Positions 50,552 through 60,442 of a stretch of 64,000 nucleotides of DNA are shown piece after piece; position 1 is the first letter of the stretch, and the number at the start of each line of letters is the position of its first letter. The position numbers and the translations under genes were made by a program. Below the pieces are notes generated by a model that saw only the letters and a list, made by a program, of their open reading frames with translations, was not told the DNA's origin and ran no database searches. The DNA is from Proteobacteria bacterium ST_bin11 (lineage in GTDB: Bacteria; Pseudomonadota; Gammaproteobacteria; Methylococcales; Methylomonadaceae), in the NCBI GenBank assembly GCA_002083615.1, contig MSXO01000002.1, positions 186,001-250,000 of the forward strand, in the 5' to 3' direction.

Positions 50552-51161
50552 GTCTGGCCTCCTTGTCATCCTTAAAGTTTGCGCTTACGCTAAATTCACT
50601 CAGTTCTGCGGCGGCGCTGGATTGCTGAATGGTCAGTTTTGCAAAATGCCGGGTTTTGAACGGTCCGGTGTTTTGTAGACGTTCTAGCAGCAAGGCAATT
50701 TGTTCCGGTTTATAGGTGCTGCCTTGTAAACGAATACTGTCGCTGGCGCTTTCTATGTTGATGCCGGTTATCCAGACATTGCTATCGGCTTGGGTCGCCA
50801 ATGCCGACAGATACCTGGAAAATCCTTGGGTTTGATCGGAGTTATCGTCCGCCAAGAGTTCCAGCACGTGGGATAAACTTTGATATGCAGTTTGGGATTG
50901 CTGAATTTCCCGATTCAGTAAACCATCCACTTGTTGGTTGGGATATTGGGTTTGCAAGGTTTGTAAGTCGGCTTGTGCTTGCGCTAGTCTGGATTGCAAT
51001 TGTTGCAGCTCCGTTTGACTATCATGCAAACTGCGATTGGCGACGACGCTGGCGATCAACAGATAGGCACTGACCCCGATCACCGCCAGCACGTAGGGGT
51101 TGCGAAAGATAGCATTGCCTTGCTTGCCGCCGTTTTGATAAAGATTGATTTGTTGGATCAT
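50535..51161 (-). CDS. mshI2: PilN-like MSHA biogenesis protein (MshI2)
   Basis: A 208-residue PilN-family protein starting at ATG 51161 (MIQQINLYQNGG), which overlaps the mshI stop in ATGA. It has a membrane helix (PYVLAVIGVSAYLLIASVVA), a coiled coil (TELQQLQSRLAQAQADLQTLQTQYP) and a small alpha-beta domain (DSNVWITGINIESASDSIRLQGSTYKPEQIALLLERLQNTGPFKTRHFAKLTI). MshI2/PilN connects the actin-like MshI to MshJ. Confidence 0.88.
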   Translation of the reverse strand: MIQQINLYQNGGKQGNAIFRNPYVLAVIGVSAYLLIASVVANRSLHDSQTELQQLQSRLAQAQADLQTLQTQYPNQQVDGLLNREIQQSQTAYQSLSHVLELLADDNSDQTQGFSRYLSALATQADSNVWITGINIESASDSIRLQGSTYKPEQIALLLERLQNTGPFKTRHFAKLTIQQSSAAAELSEFSVSANFKDDKEARHVGNH

Positions 51162-52123
51162 TGGCCGCCTTCCAATGCTCTGCGCAAGCTGGCACCTATC
51201 ACCGGTGCGCAACTGTTTTGGGTGGCGTCGCTCAATAAAATGTCGCTATCGACGATTGCGGACAAGTCCATGGCCCGAGCGGTGATCCCATGGCTCATGG
51301 TCAGGAAGTTAATGATGTTTTGCGTGTTGATTGGCGTCAGTACTACCGCCAAACTGGTGATCGGCGGAATGTCGAAAAAATTTTCGACATAATCGAAAGA
51401 ACGCTGGATTTCCAGGGCTAGGCTGTCTTGCTCGAGAAAGTCAGTTTCTAGACCGCTACGAATGGTGTTGTCGGCAAGTTGTTGATACCCGCTGCCGATT
51501 TTTCGGGAGAGATACAGTTCGCCGTTTTTTTGAATAATCACTCGGCCATTGTCTTTTTCTAAGTGCAATAGGGCGATGCCTTGCTGATTTTCCGGGAGTA
51601 AGGTTGCCAGGTTGCGTAAAGCGGTTTCTTGAATATCTATGACTTTGACGTGTAAACCGGCTTGGCGGCACCGCTCGCTGAACGCCGAAACGACCTCACT
51701 GGTGCACGCCACTGCTTCCATCATTTGCGGGGTGTTGGGCCGATTGGATTGAGGTAATCGGTAATAATCGATAGTGGCTTGATCAACGGAATAATCGAGT
51801 AAATCTGCAATCCGCCAGCCGACCGCTTGTTTGAGTTCTTCGGGGTTAACCGCCGGAGCTTCGATGCTAATCGAGCGGTAATGTTCAGGTGCCAGCAAGA
51901 TGTGGCAATCGTATTCTTCTAGATTGTGATTTTTAACCAGTGAGCCCAGTTGCGTGACTAATTGCGCTTCGTTGGCCGGGACGAATTCGGCGTGTAACAA
52001 ACGCGGTCGTTCATGTTCGGCGTAACGGGTAATGGCGATGGTGAAGCCGCTTGCGACGAAGCTGATTGCCACGATGCCGGGCGAGTTGCTGGGTTTTCGC
52101 AGTAATTTTTGCAGTAATCGCAC
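51158..52123 (-). CDS. mshI: MSHA biogenesis protein MshI (PilM-like)
   Basis: A 321-residue cytoplasmic actin-like PilM-family protein. It shows IVAISFVASGFTIAITR, ILLAPEHYRSISIEAPAVNPEELKQAVGWRIADLLDYSVDQATIDYYRLP and the MshI C-terminal PITSLAVVLTPINTQNIINFLTMSHGITARAMDLSAIVDSDILL. It is the first gene of the msh operon; the 253 bases upstream contain no gene and only a weak TATACT -10 candidate. Confidence 0.9.
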   Translation of the reverse strand: MRLLQKLLRKPSNSPGIVAISFVASGFTIAITRYAEHERPRLLHAEFVPANEAQLVTQLGSLVKNHNLEEYDCHILLAPEHYRSISIEAPAVNPEELKQAVGWRIADLLDYSVDQATIDYYRLPQSNRPNTPQMMEAVACTSEVVSAFSERCRQAGLHVKVIDIQETALRNLATLLPENQQGIALLHLEKDNGRVIIQKNGELYLSRKIGSGYQQLADNTIRSGLETDFLEQDSLALEIQRSFDYVENFFDIPPITSLAVVLTPINTQNIINFLTMSHGITARAMDLSAIVDSDILLSDATQNSCAPVIGASLRRALEGGQ

Positions 52124-52376
52124 TATGAGCGGTTTCCGTTAGAAAATGCTGATTGGTTTTCAACAAAAGCGGCTTAGACGCAATGCCTAAACACTTTATT
52201 CAGGTTTTGAACGGTTTAGAGTATAGCGTGAATCTTTTACCTGAGGTGTATACGAAATGGAGCAATGTGGATTTAGCGGGTTTTTGATGCGTTCCGGGGC
52301 TCAAGCCCCAAGGTCTGTAGCGCCTGTCTGACTCCGTGTTGAATCGTTTGCATGACTAGCCCAAGCTTTGCAGCTG

Positions 52377-53750
52377 TCAGTTTAGGCCCTGTTGGTATAG
52401 CCACGGTTTGAGATAGATCAACACCAGCCCCATTGCGCCGCTGCAGGCAATGACGGGAATAACGCCGGCTTTGTAGCGAAACAAAGCCAGCAGGGCAGTC
52501 ACACTTATCAGTACTGCAAAACCGTCCCAGGCGTCGGCAAAGCCTTTGGGCCAGAACACGTGATAAGCAAAAAATGCCGCCAGATTAAGAATCACGCCTA
52601 CCACCGCTGCGGTAATGCTGGTCAATGGCGCCGTGAATTTCAAATTATTGTGCGTCGACTCCACCAGTGGTCCGCCGGCCAAAATCAATAGAAAGCTGGG
52701 CAGGAAAGTGAAATAAGTCACCACTGTCGCTGCCACTGCGCCAGCCAGAAACAGATGTTCGTTGCCGAATAGCGCCTGACTCCAGCCAGCTACGAAGCCG
52801 ACGAAGGTGACGACCATGATCAGCGGGCCGGGTGTGGTTTCGCCCAAGGCCAGACCATCAATCATTTGCGTTGGCGTTAGCCAGTGGTAGTGATCGACCG
52901 TGCCTTGGTAGACATAAGGCAATACCGCATAGGCGCCACCGAAGGTGAGCAGGGCAGCTTTGCTAAAAAACCAGCCCATCTGCGTTAATGCAGCGTCCCA
53001 GCCGTATTGGGTGCAGAGCCAACCGAGCGTACCGCTCCATAATGCCAGGCCGATGATACTCAGCTTGACTAGCTTTCCAGGGTTGAAGCGGGCATGTTCC
53101 GGGGTGGGTGTGTCATCATCTATCAACGCCGGGCCGAAATGTTTGGCGGATTTGCCGTGCCCGCCGCCCAAATTGAAATAGTTGGGCGCTAGCTTGCCGC
53201 CAATCGCCCCCAGTAAACCGGCGACCAATACGATGAGAGGAAACGGGACGCGCAAAGCGAAAATAGCCAGAAACGCCAAAGCCGCGATTGCCCATAGCCA
53301 GGCATTATTCAAGGCCCGGGCACCGATCCGATACGCGGCAAATACAACAATCGCCGTCACGGCGGGTTTGATGCCATACAGCGCGCCGGCTACCGCCGGT
53401 AAATGCCCGTAAGCCATATAAATCCAACTCAAACCGATCAAAATGACTAATGAGGGCAAGACAAACAAACCGCCGGCGATAACACCGCCCCAACTGCTAT
53501 GCATCAACCAGCCGATATAAGTGGCCAGTTGCTGCGCTTCCGGGCCGGGTAGCAGCATGCAGTAATTTAAGGCATGCAGGTAACGGCGCTCGGATATCCA
53601 ACGCTTATTTTCCACCAGGTCCTGATGCATGAGGGCAATCTGCCCGGCAGGACCGCCAAAACTGATGAAGCCCAACTTCAACCAATACCAAAACGCTTGT
53701 TTCAAGCTCACGGTTGGGGGTGGGGTGCTGCCTGCCTGCGTGTCGTTCAT
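52377..53750 (-). CDS. chrA: Chromate transporter ChrA family
   Basis: A 457-residue membrane transporter made of two homologous halves. Half one has FGGPAGQIALMHQDLVENKRWISERRYLHALNYCMLLPGPEAQQLATYIGW. Half two has FGGAYAVLPYVYQGTVDHYHWLTPTQMIDGLALGETTPGPLIMVVTFVGFVAG. This is the long-chain CHR family that exports chromate. I chose ATG 53750 (MNDTQAG); a TTG five codons upstream is possible. It is a single gene. Confidence 0.95.
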   Translation of the reverse strand: MNDTQAGSTPPPTVSLKQAFWYWLKLGFISFGGPAGQIALMHQDLVENKRWISERRYLHALNYCMLLPGPEAQQLATYIGWLMHSSWGGVIAGGLFVLPSLVILIGLSWIYMAYGHLPAVAGALYGIKPAVTAIVVFAAYRIGARALNNAWLWAIAALAFLAIFALRVPFPLIVLVAGLLGAIGGKLAPNYFNLGGGHGKSAKHFGPALIDDDTPTPEHARFNPGKLVKLSIIGLALWSGTLGWLCTQYGWDAALTQMGWFFSKAALLTFGGAYAVLPYVYQGTVDHYHWLTPTQMIDGLALGETTPGPLIMVVTFVGFVAGWSQALFGNEHLFLAGAVAATVVTYFTFLPSFLLILAGGPLVESTHNNLKFTAPLTSITAAVVGVILNLAAFFAYHVFWPKGFADAWDGFAVLISVTALLALFRYKAGVIPVIACSGAMGLVLIYLKPWLYQQGLN

Positions 53751-54206
53751 GCGTCTGTTTGTCAAAGGGTTTGGAAATAGTTACCGACTTTCGCTATGGA
53801 AGCAATGCCGATTTCCAATGAAGTCGCGCGGTGGAGGGTTTTTCTATGCGGTTTGGCATTAATTATGCTCGAAAATATCTAAGAATTGTTCGTCAACTAA
53901 TTGACATTAAAAAGAAAAATATGTGAAAACCAGCGTTTTAAAACTCGCCATTGAGCAGTTATCGGGCTATTATTAATAGCATGTCCGGGGCTGTAATTGA
54001 GGCCTGGTTTGTTGCGACGAGTTAAAAATATCTTAAGCGATGGATGCTTATGATAAGGACCTGATTTGCTATAGCTGATTGTTAATCCTGACGGTAATTT
54101 GGTTACTGTCGGCAAATAGCCTAGACCGAGCCGGTAGAGCAAGCTGCTGTTGAACAAACGCTTGAATATCTGGCTCATTACGCCAACTTTGGAACAGGAG
54201 GAAATC
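53751..54206 (+). other. Intergenic region between chrA and a small secreted protein
   Basis: 456 bases with no supported gene. A minus-strand frame (53897-54277) exists but has no ribosome site and overlaps the better-supported plus-strand gene. AT-rich sequence with GTCAA/TTGAC halves near 53890-53904 is the only structure I notice. Confidence 0.4.
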
Positions 54207-54569
54207 ATGAGAGCCCATGATTTTTCGTTTCTAAAGCATTCCAAACTCATTTCTGTTGTCATCAGCGGCATGCTCACTATATGTGCGCTAAATGTCGTGG
54301 CCGACGAGCCGCCGCTCGACAGCTTCGATAGTCCCGCCGCATTAATTTTGACGCCATCCGATCAATCTCTGACAGCCGATGCGACGACTAGCTCGAATCT
54401 GTTGTTAAGTGATTCGGCGCGAGGCACGGCAAATTTGCAAGCAAGCGAAAAGCGAAAAAGCCGACCAGTGAATCTGGGGTGCGGTGTGGATGTCAATCAA
54501 TTCGCCAGTGAAGACAGTTCGCTGTCCGGACGCCTGGTTGGGGCATGTGATTTAAAGCTTCGCTACTGA
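54207..54569 (+). CDS. Small secreted protein of unknown function
   Basis: A 120-residue protein starting at ATG 54207, supported by AGGAGG 5-6 bases upstream. A signal peptide (hydrophobic core LISVVISGMLTICALNVVADE, cleavage near ADE) is followed by a Ser/Leu-rich low-complexity part and a short C-terminus with Cys pairs (VNLGCGVDVNQF, LVGACDLKLRY). I do not recognise a family. It is probably periplasmic. Confidence 0.65.
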   Translation: MRAHDFSFLKHSKLISVVISGMLTICALNVVADEPPLDSFDSPAALILTPSDQSLTADATTSSNLLLSDSARGTANLQASEKRKSRPVNLGCGVDVNQFASEDSSLSGRLVGACDLKLRY

Positions 54570-54656
54570 GTTGGTTGTTGGGTTGGACTAGTCAGATCAG
54601 GGGCTCTGCTTTACACGGGGAGATCCGCCGCGTTTATGCCTGGAGTCATTGGAATC

Positions 54657-55256
54657 TTAGCCGACCAGATGTTGGATTTGCTGACTGCTTATCGCGACGG
54701 AATTTAACTTGCGAATTTGTGGCTCGATGCCGTCGAAATTGCCGCGAAGTTCCATCAGGCGCAACTCGGCTTCAATATCTGCGACCTCCAGCAGGTTTTT
54801 TAGCATGCGATCCTGCATGTCTCGCAAGCCGCGCTGCCGACCAAAGTAACCTTCCAGGCACTCGCCCACCAACATGAATGCCGCAGTAAACACCGTTAAC
54901 ACCGCAAATCCCAGCACCAACTTCGGGATACCCTGAGTTAGGGCCGCGATCAATGCCCCGGCGGATAAAGTGGCGACGGTGCTGCCGATAAGACGCAAGC
55001 GCACCGAGCCGCGCAGGCGCGTGCTCAGCAAATTATAAATACTTAGACACTCCTGTTTGACCAGGCCCTTGGTGCTCATGGCCAAATCCACTAGCAACTG
55101 GGATTGCGACGTACTGTCTTGCCCCAGTAACTTGCCGGGCCTGAGGGTTTCCGTGTAACCGGGATGCTTCGCGCAAATTTGATCTAGGAGTTCCGGTCTT
55201 AATCTGCTCAGCAGATTCACCAGCGCCTGGATATCAAGAGCGATCGAGTCAAGCAT
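54657..55256 (-). CDS. Membrane protein of unknown function
   Basis: A 199-residue protein with an N-terminal helical soluble region, two adjacent membrane segments (about 108-128 and 130-150; LIGSTVATLSAGALIAALTQGIPKLVLGFAVLTVFTAAFMLVG) and a C-terminal charged helix (RDMQDRMLKNLLEVADIEAELRLMELRGNFDGIE). No known domain is recognised. Confidence 0.65.
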   Translation of the reverse strand: MLDSIALDIQALVNLLSRLRPELLDQICAKHPGYTETLRPGKLLGQDSTSQSQLLVDLAMSTKGLVKQECLSIYNLLSTRLRGSVRLRLIGSTVATLSAGALIAALTQGIPKLVLGFAVLTVFTAAFMLVGECLEGYFGRQRGLRDMQDRMLKNLLEVADIEAELRLMELRGNFDGIEPQIRKLNSVAISSQQIQHLVG

Positions 55257-55665
55257 GTCTATCTCCGCCGGGGCGTGTGAATGGGCAACAGTTCAATAAT
55301 AACCGGGCTTGGCTATTGAGGGCACTGATTTTTCGGCATTAGACAAGTTTAGGAGACTTGCAGGAAAAGCCAAAGACAGCAGCCTAGCCAGCAATCGGCT
55401 TGATGATGAATGATTAACTGGCCTAACACATGCTGATTAAGCCACGCTTTGTTCAATGTGTGTCGCAGCTAAAAAACGATTTCCCGATTCGCAAACTAGT
55501 TTAGATAAATGCCGCACGCAGGGGTAAAGATGCCACCCCGGCATACCTTCTGGGGGCGCAAGTGGAGCGCCAAATCATGATAAGTGCTTTCAAGCTTGTC
55601 TGCATGGCTGTGACCAACCGCTCTTTTATTTCGGCAAGTCTTTGGAAAGCTAGGGCTTTGAGTGC
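55257..55665 (+). other. Intergenic region before the nitrilase gene
   Basis: 409 bases between the starts/ends of two minus-strand genes. I see no gene, no clear terminator and no repeat. Part is the 3' trailer of the nitrilase gene and part the upstream region of the membrane-protein gene. Confidence 0.4.
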
Positions 55666-56526
55666 CTAACGGCACTCGAACTGCTTTGGCCAATCCCGGT
55701 AATTGAATACCTGGCCTTCCCGGCGGACAGTTTCTACTGCCGCTAAATCTAGCTCGGCGTAGACCCATTGCACCCGATTGTAGTCGCCAATTGTCAGGAT
55801 ACCGTTGTTTGGGAATCCTCTGTCGACCGGCGTATAAATTGCCGCTGCGCCGCAGTTGATGTCTACTGCTTCGGACCACTCGGCGTTTCCCACTAGCGAC
55901 GCCTGCACCACATAGCACTGATTTTCTAAGGCGCGGGCCTGACAGCCGATGCGCACTCGGTAATAACCGGCTTCCGTGTCAGTGCAACTGGGCACCAGAA
56001 TCAAAGTGGCGCCCCGTTCCGCTTGCTGGCGGGCGTAGTGCGGGAACTCGCTGTCATAGCAAATATTGATGGCGACTTTGCCGAACACGGTATCGAACAG
56101 TTTAATGTCTAGGCCGCGTGAAATATGCCATTGCTCGTTTTCGAAACGAGTCATTGTCAGTTTTTCCTGAAAATCTACGTCCCCTTGCGGCGTGAAGAAA
56201 TAGGCGTGATTGCGGAATTCGCCGCTGAGGTGTTTGACCGGAAAAGTCCCGGCTTGGATATAAACCCGGTATTCGGCAGACAGGGTTTGGAACAACCGTA
56301 AGTAATCGGCTAGCAAGGTTTGCAAGGCATCCAACTGGCCGTTTAATGAGGAATAAACGGCCTTCGGAAACAAAGAAGCGAGTTCCATGCAAGCATATTC
56401 CGGAAACAACAGAATGTCAGCGTTGTTGTCGGCCGCTTCTTTGACCCAGCGGCGGGTCTTGCTTTCAAAGTTTTCCCAGGTTTCCAGGAAGCTAATGTCG
56501 TATTGGGCACTGGCTATTTTAGGCAC
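55666..56526 (-). CDS. Carbon-nitrogen hydrolase (nitrilase superfamily)
   Basis: A 286-residue amidase of the nitrilase superfamily. The catalytic triad is Glu 43 (LLFPEYACMEL), Lys 122 (VDFQEKLTMTRFE) and Cys 156 (VAINICYDSEFP). The substrate is unknown. It starts 8 bases inside the end of the GNAT gene; elsewhere the two domains occur fused in one protein (GNAT/carbon-nitrogen hydrolase), which implies joint action on one small molecule, perhaps acylation then amide cleavage. Confidence 0.93.
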   Translation of the reverse strand: MPKIASAQYDISFLETWENFESKTRRWVKEAADNNADILLFPEYACMELASLFPKAVYSSLNGQLDALQTLLADYLRLFQTLSAEYRVYIQAGTFPVKHLSGEFRNHAYFFTPQGDVDFQEKLTMTRFENEQWHISRGLDIKLFDTVFGKVAINICYDSEFPHYARQQAERGATLILVPSCTDTEAGYYRVRIGCQARALENQCYVVQASLVGNAEWSEAVDINCGAAAIYTPVDRGFPNNGILTIGDYNRVQWVYAELDLAAVETVRREGQVFNYRDWPKQFECR

Positions 56527-57121
56527 GGTCTTCTCTCAACCAAAAAGTCATGGGTTTTGCGGTTTCGGTTACGTCGTCGAGGTCTTTCCAGGAATACGTG
56601 GTCTTTAATTCCGGATGCTTGAAATAGCCGCGTTTGTTCCAGAACGCATCCAGCGGTACGTAATCTGCAGACCGGCGCGGATGATCTATCGGTCGCTCGA
56701 CGCAGCAAAAGGTGATGTGTTTGAAACCACCCAAATCCGCTGCATGCGCTTCGCGCTGTTCAAAGAAACGCACGCCTATGCCTAGGCCGCGATAGGCTTT
56801 GTTCAGGACAGATTCGCCGCAATAGAACACCTCGTCAGGGTTATAGCCGTGCTCGACAAACGGCTGTTTAACCTCGTCCGTTTCGTATTTGAGCGGGATA
56901 GCGGTCGAAGCGCCGATAATTGCTTCGCCGTCGAAAGCCAACACAATCACACTTTCCGGGCAGTTAATATAGGTTTGTAGGTATTTTTTTTCGTATTCGT
57001 AATCGCCATCGTAGAGATACGGGAAGTCGCGGAACACTTCGATGCGTAGTCGCGCCAGTTCCGGAATATATTGAATCAAGGCTTCGCCGCTGAGGCGCTG
57101 AATGCGGATGTCTTTGCTCAT
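56519..57121 (-). CDS. GNAT family N-acetyltransferase
   Basis: A 200-residue acetyltransferase. The acetyl-CoA motif is YCGESVLNKAYRGLGIGVRFFEQREAHA (RGLGIG), with the HITFCCVERPIDHPRRSADYVPLDAFWNKRGYFKHPELKTTYSWKDLDD pattern typical of the GNAT proteins paired with nitrilase-family hydrolases. It is the first gene of a two-gene unit with the nitrilase gene. The substrate is unknown. Confidence 0.92.
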   Translation of the reverse strand: MSKDIRIQRLSGEALIQYIPELARLRIEVFRDFPYLYDGDYEYEKKYLQTYINCPESVIVLAFDGEAIIGASTAIPLKYETDEVKQPFVEHGYNPDEVFYCGESVLNKAYRGLGIGVRFFEQREAHAADLGGFKHITFCCVERPIDHPRRSADYVPLDAFWNKRGYFKHPELKTTYSWKDLDDVTETAKPMTFWLREDRA

Positions 57122-57496
57122 GCTGGTTTGCGGTTGAATTAAAACAAAATGTTGGCTGCCGTAGATTAGGGCGTTAATCGCCTATTGTATTGCAGGCCAT
57201 GGCGGATTGCCTATGATGAAGGTGTAAGAATCCTATAGCGATTTTCCGGACATCCAATCGAAACCCGGCGCGATGTGCTAGAAAAACTGTCTGCCAATGG
57301 ATGAGATGCGGGAGCGAATATTGAATTTTAGGTCGATGGATTTCTGCAGTTCAAGGCGGCGAAAAATACCGATTCTCCCCGCTAGGCCGCTTTAACAAAC
57401 GAAAAATCGTTGTTTACGGCGCCGATGACCGCGTTTAAACACCGATTTGGCAAAAACGCTTGGTTGAGATTGTCATGTCATCCCCGGCTTGTTTTC

Positions 57497-57526
57497 TGGT
57501 CAGGGCAGCCCCATACCGTTTATAAT
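57497..57526 (+). promoter_or_regulatory. Putative secA promoter
   Basis: A perfect -10 TATAAT (57521-57526) with TGGTCA (57497-57502, 4/6) 18 bases upstream, about 35 bases before the secA start. The 440-base gap upstream (57122-57561) has no secM-like or other credible gene. Confidence 0.55.
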
Positions 57527-57561
57527 CACGGACTTTGGTTCACTCTCACTCTGGAAATATC

Positions 57562-60303
57562 ATGCTGGGTAAGCTGGTTAAATTGGTAGTTGGCAGCCGT
57601 AACGACAGGCTGGTCAAGAAGAAACGCAAGCTAGTCAAGAAAGTAAATGTTCTGGCCGCCGAATACGAAAAATTATCCGATGCGGCGTTACAAGCCAAAA
57701 CACAGGAATTTCGTGAGCGCCTCGCCCAAGGTGAAAATCTAGACAATTTACTTCCAGAAGCCTTCGCCGCCGTGCGAGAAGCGTCCACCCGCGTATTTGG
57801 CATGCGGCATTTCGACGTGCAGTTGATAGGCGGTATGGTCTTGCACAGCGGCAAAATTGCCGAGATGAAAACCGGTGAGGGCAAAACCCTGATGGCCACT
57901 CTGGCTGCCTATTTGAACGCCTTGCCAGGTAAAGGTGTGCATGTGGTTACGGTCAACGACTATCTGGCTCGCCGAGATGCGGAATGGATGGGCAAACTAT
58001 ACAGCTTTCTGGGCTTGAGCACTGGCGTGATTGTCAGCGATCTCAACCACGAGCAACGCCAGCTTGCTTATGCAGCCGATATTACCTATGGCACCAACAA
58101 CGAATTTGGTTTCGATTACCTGCGTGACAACATGGCCTTCAGTCTGGAGCAAAAAGTCCAGCGCGATCTGAATTTTGCCATCGTCGACGAGGTTGACTCG
58201 ATTTTGATCGACGAAGCCAGAACGCCGTTAATCATCTCCGGTCAGGCGGAAGGCAGTACCGATATTTACCTGAAGACCAATCAAATCATTCCTTACCTGA
58301 CCAAGCAGGAAAAAGCCGATGATCCGGAAAATCAGGATCAGATGCCTGGCGATTATGCTGTGGACGAAAAATCCCGGCAGATCCATTTGACCGAAGCCGG
58401 TTACGAACGTGTGGAGCGCTTGTTGGCGGAGCATGGCTTGATAGCCGACGGTTCAACATTGTACGAAGCCGCCAACATCCGCTTAATGCATTATCTGAAC
58501 GCGTCTTTGCGGGCTCACGTGCTGTTCCAAAAAGATGTGGACTACGTGGTAAAGGACGGCCAAGTGATCATCGTTGACGAGTTTACCGGTCGGATGATGA
58601 GCGGTCGGCGCTGGTCAGAAGGTTTGCACCAAGCGATGGAAGCCAAGGAAAACGTGACCATTCAGAACGAAAACCAAACGCTGGCGTCCATAACCTTCCA
58701 GAATTATTTCCGTCTGTATAACAAGTTGTCAGGTATGACCGGTACCGCCGATACCGAAGCGTTCGAGTTGAACAAGATCTATGGCTTGGAAGTCGTCGTC
58801 ATCCCCACCCACAGACCGATGATTCGCAAAGACAAGGGTGATTTGGTTTACCTGTCGGCGCGGGAAAAATACACTGCTGTGATTGAGGACATTAAGGATT
58901 GCGCGGAACGCGGTCAGCCGGTCTTGGTCGGTACGACTTCGATCGAGAATTCCGAGTTAATCTCGGGCATGTTGCAAAAGCAAAATATCCGCCACGAAGT
59001 CTTAAACGCTAAGCAGCACGAACGCGAAGCGCACATCATTGAGAATGCCGGTATGCCCGGCGCGGTGACAATCGCTACCAATATGGCCGGTCGCGGTACC
59101 GACATCGTGCTGGGCGGTAATTTGAATGCTGAACTGGCCGCCTTGGGCCCGGATGCCAGCGAAGCCGATAAAGAACGCGTACGCAGTGCTTGGCAGGAGA
59201 GGCACGAAAAAGTCTTGGCGAGCGGCGGTTTACATGTGATAGGGTCTGAACGGCATGAGTCTCGGAGGATCGACAATCAGCTGCGCGGTCGCTCTGGTCG
59301 GCAGGGCGATCCCGGATCGACTCGCTTTTATCTGTCACTTGAAGACGACTTAATGCGGATTTTTGCGTCTGAGCGAGTGGCTAGCTTGATGCAAAAACTG
59401 GGGATGGAAGAAGGTGAAGCCATCGAGCATCCGTGGGTGACCCGTTCCATCGAAAGTGCCCAACGTAAAGTCGAGAATCGTAACTTCGATATTCGGAAAG
59501 AAATTCTCGCTTACGATGACGTGGCAAACGATCAACGTAAGGTTATCTACTCACAACGCAACGAACTAATGGCCGCAGAGGACATCAACGATATTGTCAA
59601 TGCGATTCGCGCTGACGTGTTGAATGATGTGATAACCGAATATATCCCGCCGAAAACCATGGAAGAACAATGGGATGTGCGGGGCTTGGAAAGCCATTTG
59701 CAACAAGAGTTTAATCTGCAAATGCCGCTGGTGGAGATGCTGGAAAACGACCGTACGCTTAACGAGCCGAAATTGCGACAATTAATTATCGATAAAGCTG
59801 AGCAAGAAAGTCGTGCCCGCGAGGAGGCTGTGGGTGCCCAAGTGCTGCGTCATTTCGAGAAATCGGTGATGTTGCAAGTGCTGGATAATAGCTGGAAAGA
59901 GCATTTAGCGGCGATGGACCAACTGCGCCAAGGCATCCATTTCAGAGGCTATGCACAGAAAGATCCCAAACAGGAATATAAACGCGAGTCGTTCCAAATG
60001 TTCACCAGCCTGTTGACTCATATCAAACAGGAAGTGGTTGGTATACTTGCCAAGGTGCAAGTGTCGCGCGAAGAAGATGTGCAAGCCATAGACGAACAGC
60101 GTCAGGCACCGCTGGAAATGCATTACGAGCACGCAGAGGCGCATTCGATTTTCGACGCTGAACCGGCGGCACAACCAGTCCCATCGGATTCGGGAACTGC
60201 GGAACAACCTTTTGTTAGACTTGGCAATAAAGTTGGCCGTAACGACCCTTGCCCCTGCGGGTCAGGTAAAAAGTACAAGCAATGCCACGGCAAATTAAAC
60301 TAA
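57562..60303 (+). CDS. secA: Preprotein translocase ATPase SecA
   Basis: A 913-residue motor of the Sec pathway. I chose ATG 57562 (MLGKLVKLVVGSRNDR), the usual SecA start; a GTG nine codons upstream is in frame. NBD1 has Walker A MKTGEGKTLMATL and Walker B AIVDEVDSILIDEARTPL; NBD2 has the NMAGRGTDIVLGGN and RIDNQLRGRSGRQGDPGSTRFYLS motifs. A C-terminal zinc tail CPCGSGKKYKQCHG binds SecB. It drives export of many of the envelope proteins in this window (secretins, CopA, autotransporter). Confidence 0.98.
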   Translation: MLGKLVKLVVGSRNDRLVKKKRKLVKKVNVLAAEYEKLSDAALQAKTQEFRERLAQGENLDNLLPEAFAAVREASTRVFGMRHFDVQLIGGMVLHSGKIAEMKTGEGKTLMATLAAYLNALPGKGVHVVTVNDYLARRDAEWMGKLYSFLGLSTGVIVSDLNHEQRQLAYAADITYGTNNEFGFDYLRDNMAFSLEQKVQRDLNFAIVDEVDSILIDEARTPLIISGQAEGSTDIYLKTNQIIPYLTKQEKADDPENQDQMPGDYAVDEKSRQIHLTEAGYERVERLLAEHGLIADGSTLYEAANIRLMHYLNASLRAHVLFQKDVDYVVKDGQVIIVDEFTGRMMSGRRWSEGLHQAMEAKENVTIQNENQTLASITFQNYFRLYNKLSGMTGTADTEAFELNKIYGLEVVVIPTHRPMIRKDKGDLVYLSAREKYTAVIEDIKDCAERGQPVLVGTTSIENSELISGMLQKQNIRHEVLNAKQHEREAHIIENAGMPGAVTIATNMAGRGTDIVLGGNLNAELAALGPDASEADKERVRSAWQERHEKVLASGGLHVIGSERHESRRIDNQLRGRSGRQGDPGSTRFYLSLEDDLMRIFASERVASLMQKLGMEEGEAIEHPWVTRSIESAQRKVENRNFDIRKEILAYDDVANDQRKVIYSQRNELMAAEDINDIVNAIRADVLNDVITEYIPPKTMEEQWDVRGLESHLQQEFNLQMPLVEMLENDRTLNEPKLRQLIIDKAEQESRAREEAVGAQVLRHFEKSVMLQVLDNSWKEHLAAMDQLRQGIHFRGYAQKDPKQEYKRESFQMFTSLLTHIKQEVVGILAKVQVSREEDVQAIDEQRQAPLEMHYEHAEAHSIFDAEPAAQPVPSDSGTAEQPFVRLGNKVGRNDPCPCGSGKKYKQCHGKLN

Positions 60304-60442
60304 AGTGAGACCGCGATGCCTTATACGAGGTGTCGCGGGTGCCCGATAAACCGATTTAGAGGGCCTTTCTGCATCGCTGTTAGCCTTGCAAACCAGAGCG
60401 GCCCAGAGCTTTTAATTTTCACTGTCTTTAAGGGTAAGCACT

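Noticed and set aside
53897..54277. Minus-strand open frame of 126 codons
   Set aside because: No ribosome binding site or recognisable domain, and it overlaps the signal-peptide gene at 54207 that has a strong AGGAGG.
55496..55918. Minus-strand frame of 140 codons overlapping the nitrilase gene
   Set aside because: It overlaps the well-supported nitrilase gene in another frame on the same strand.
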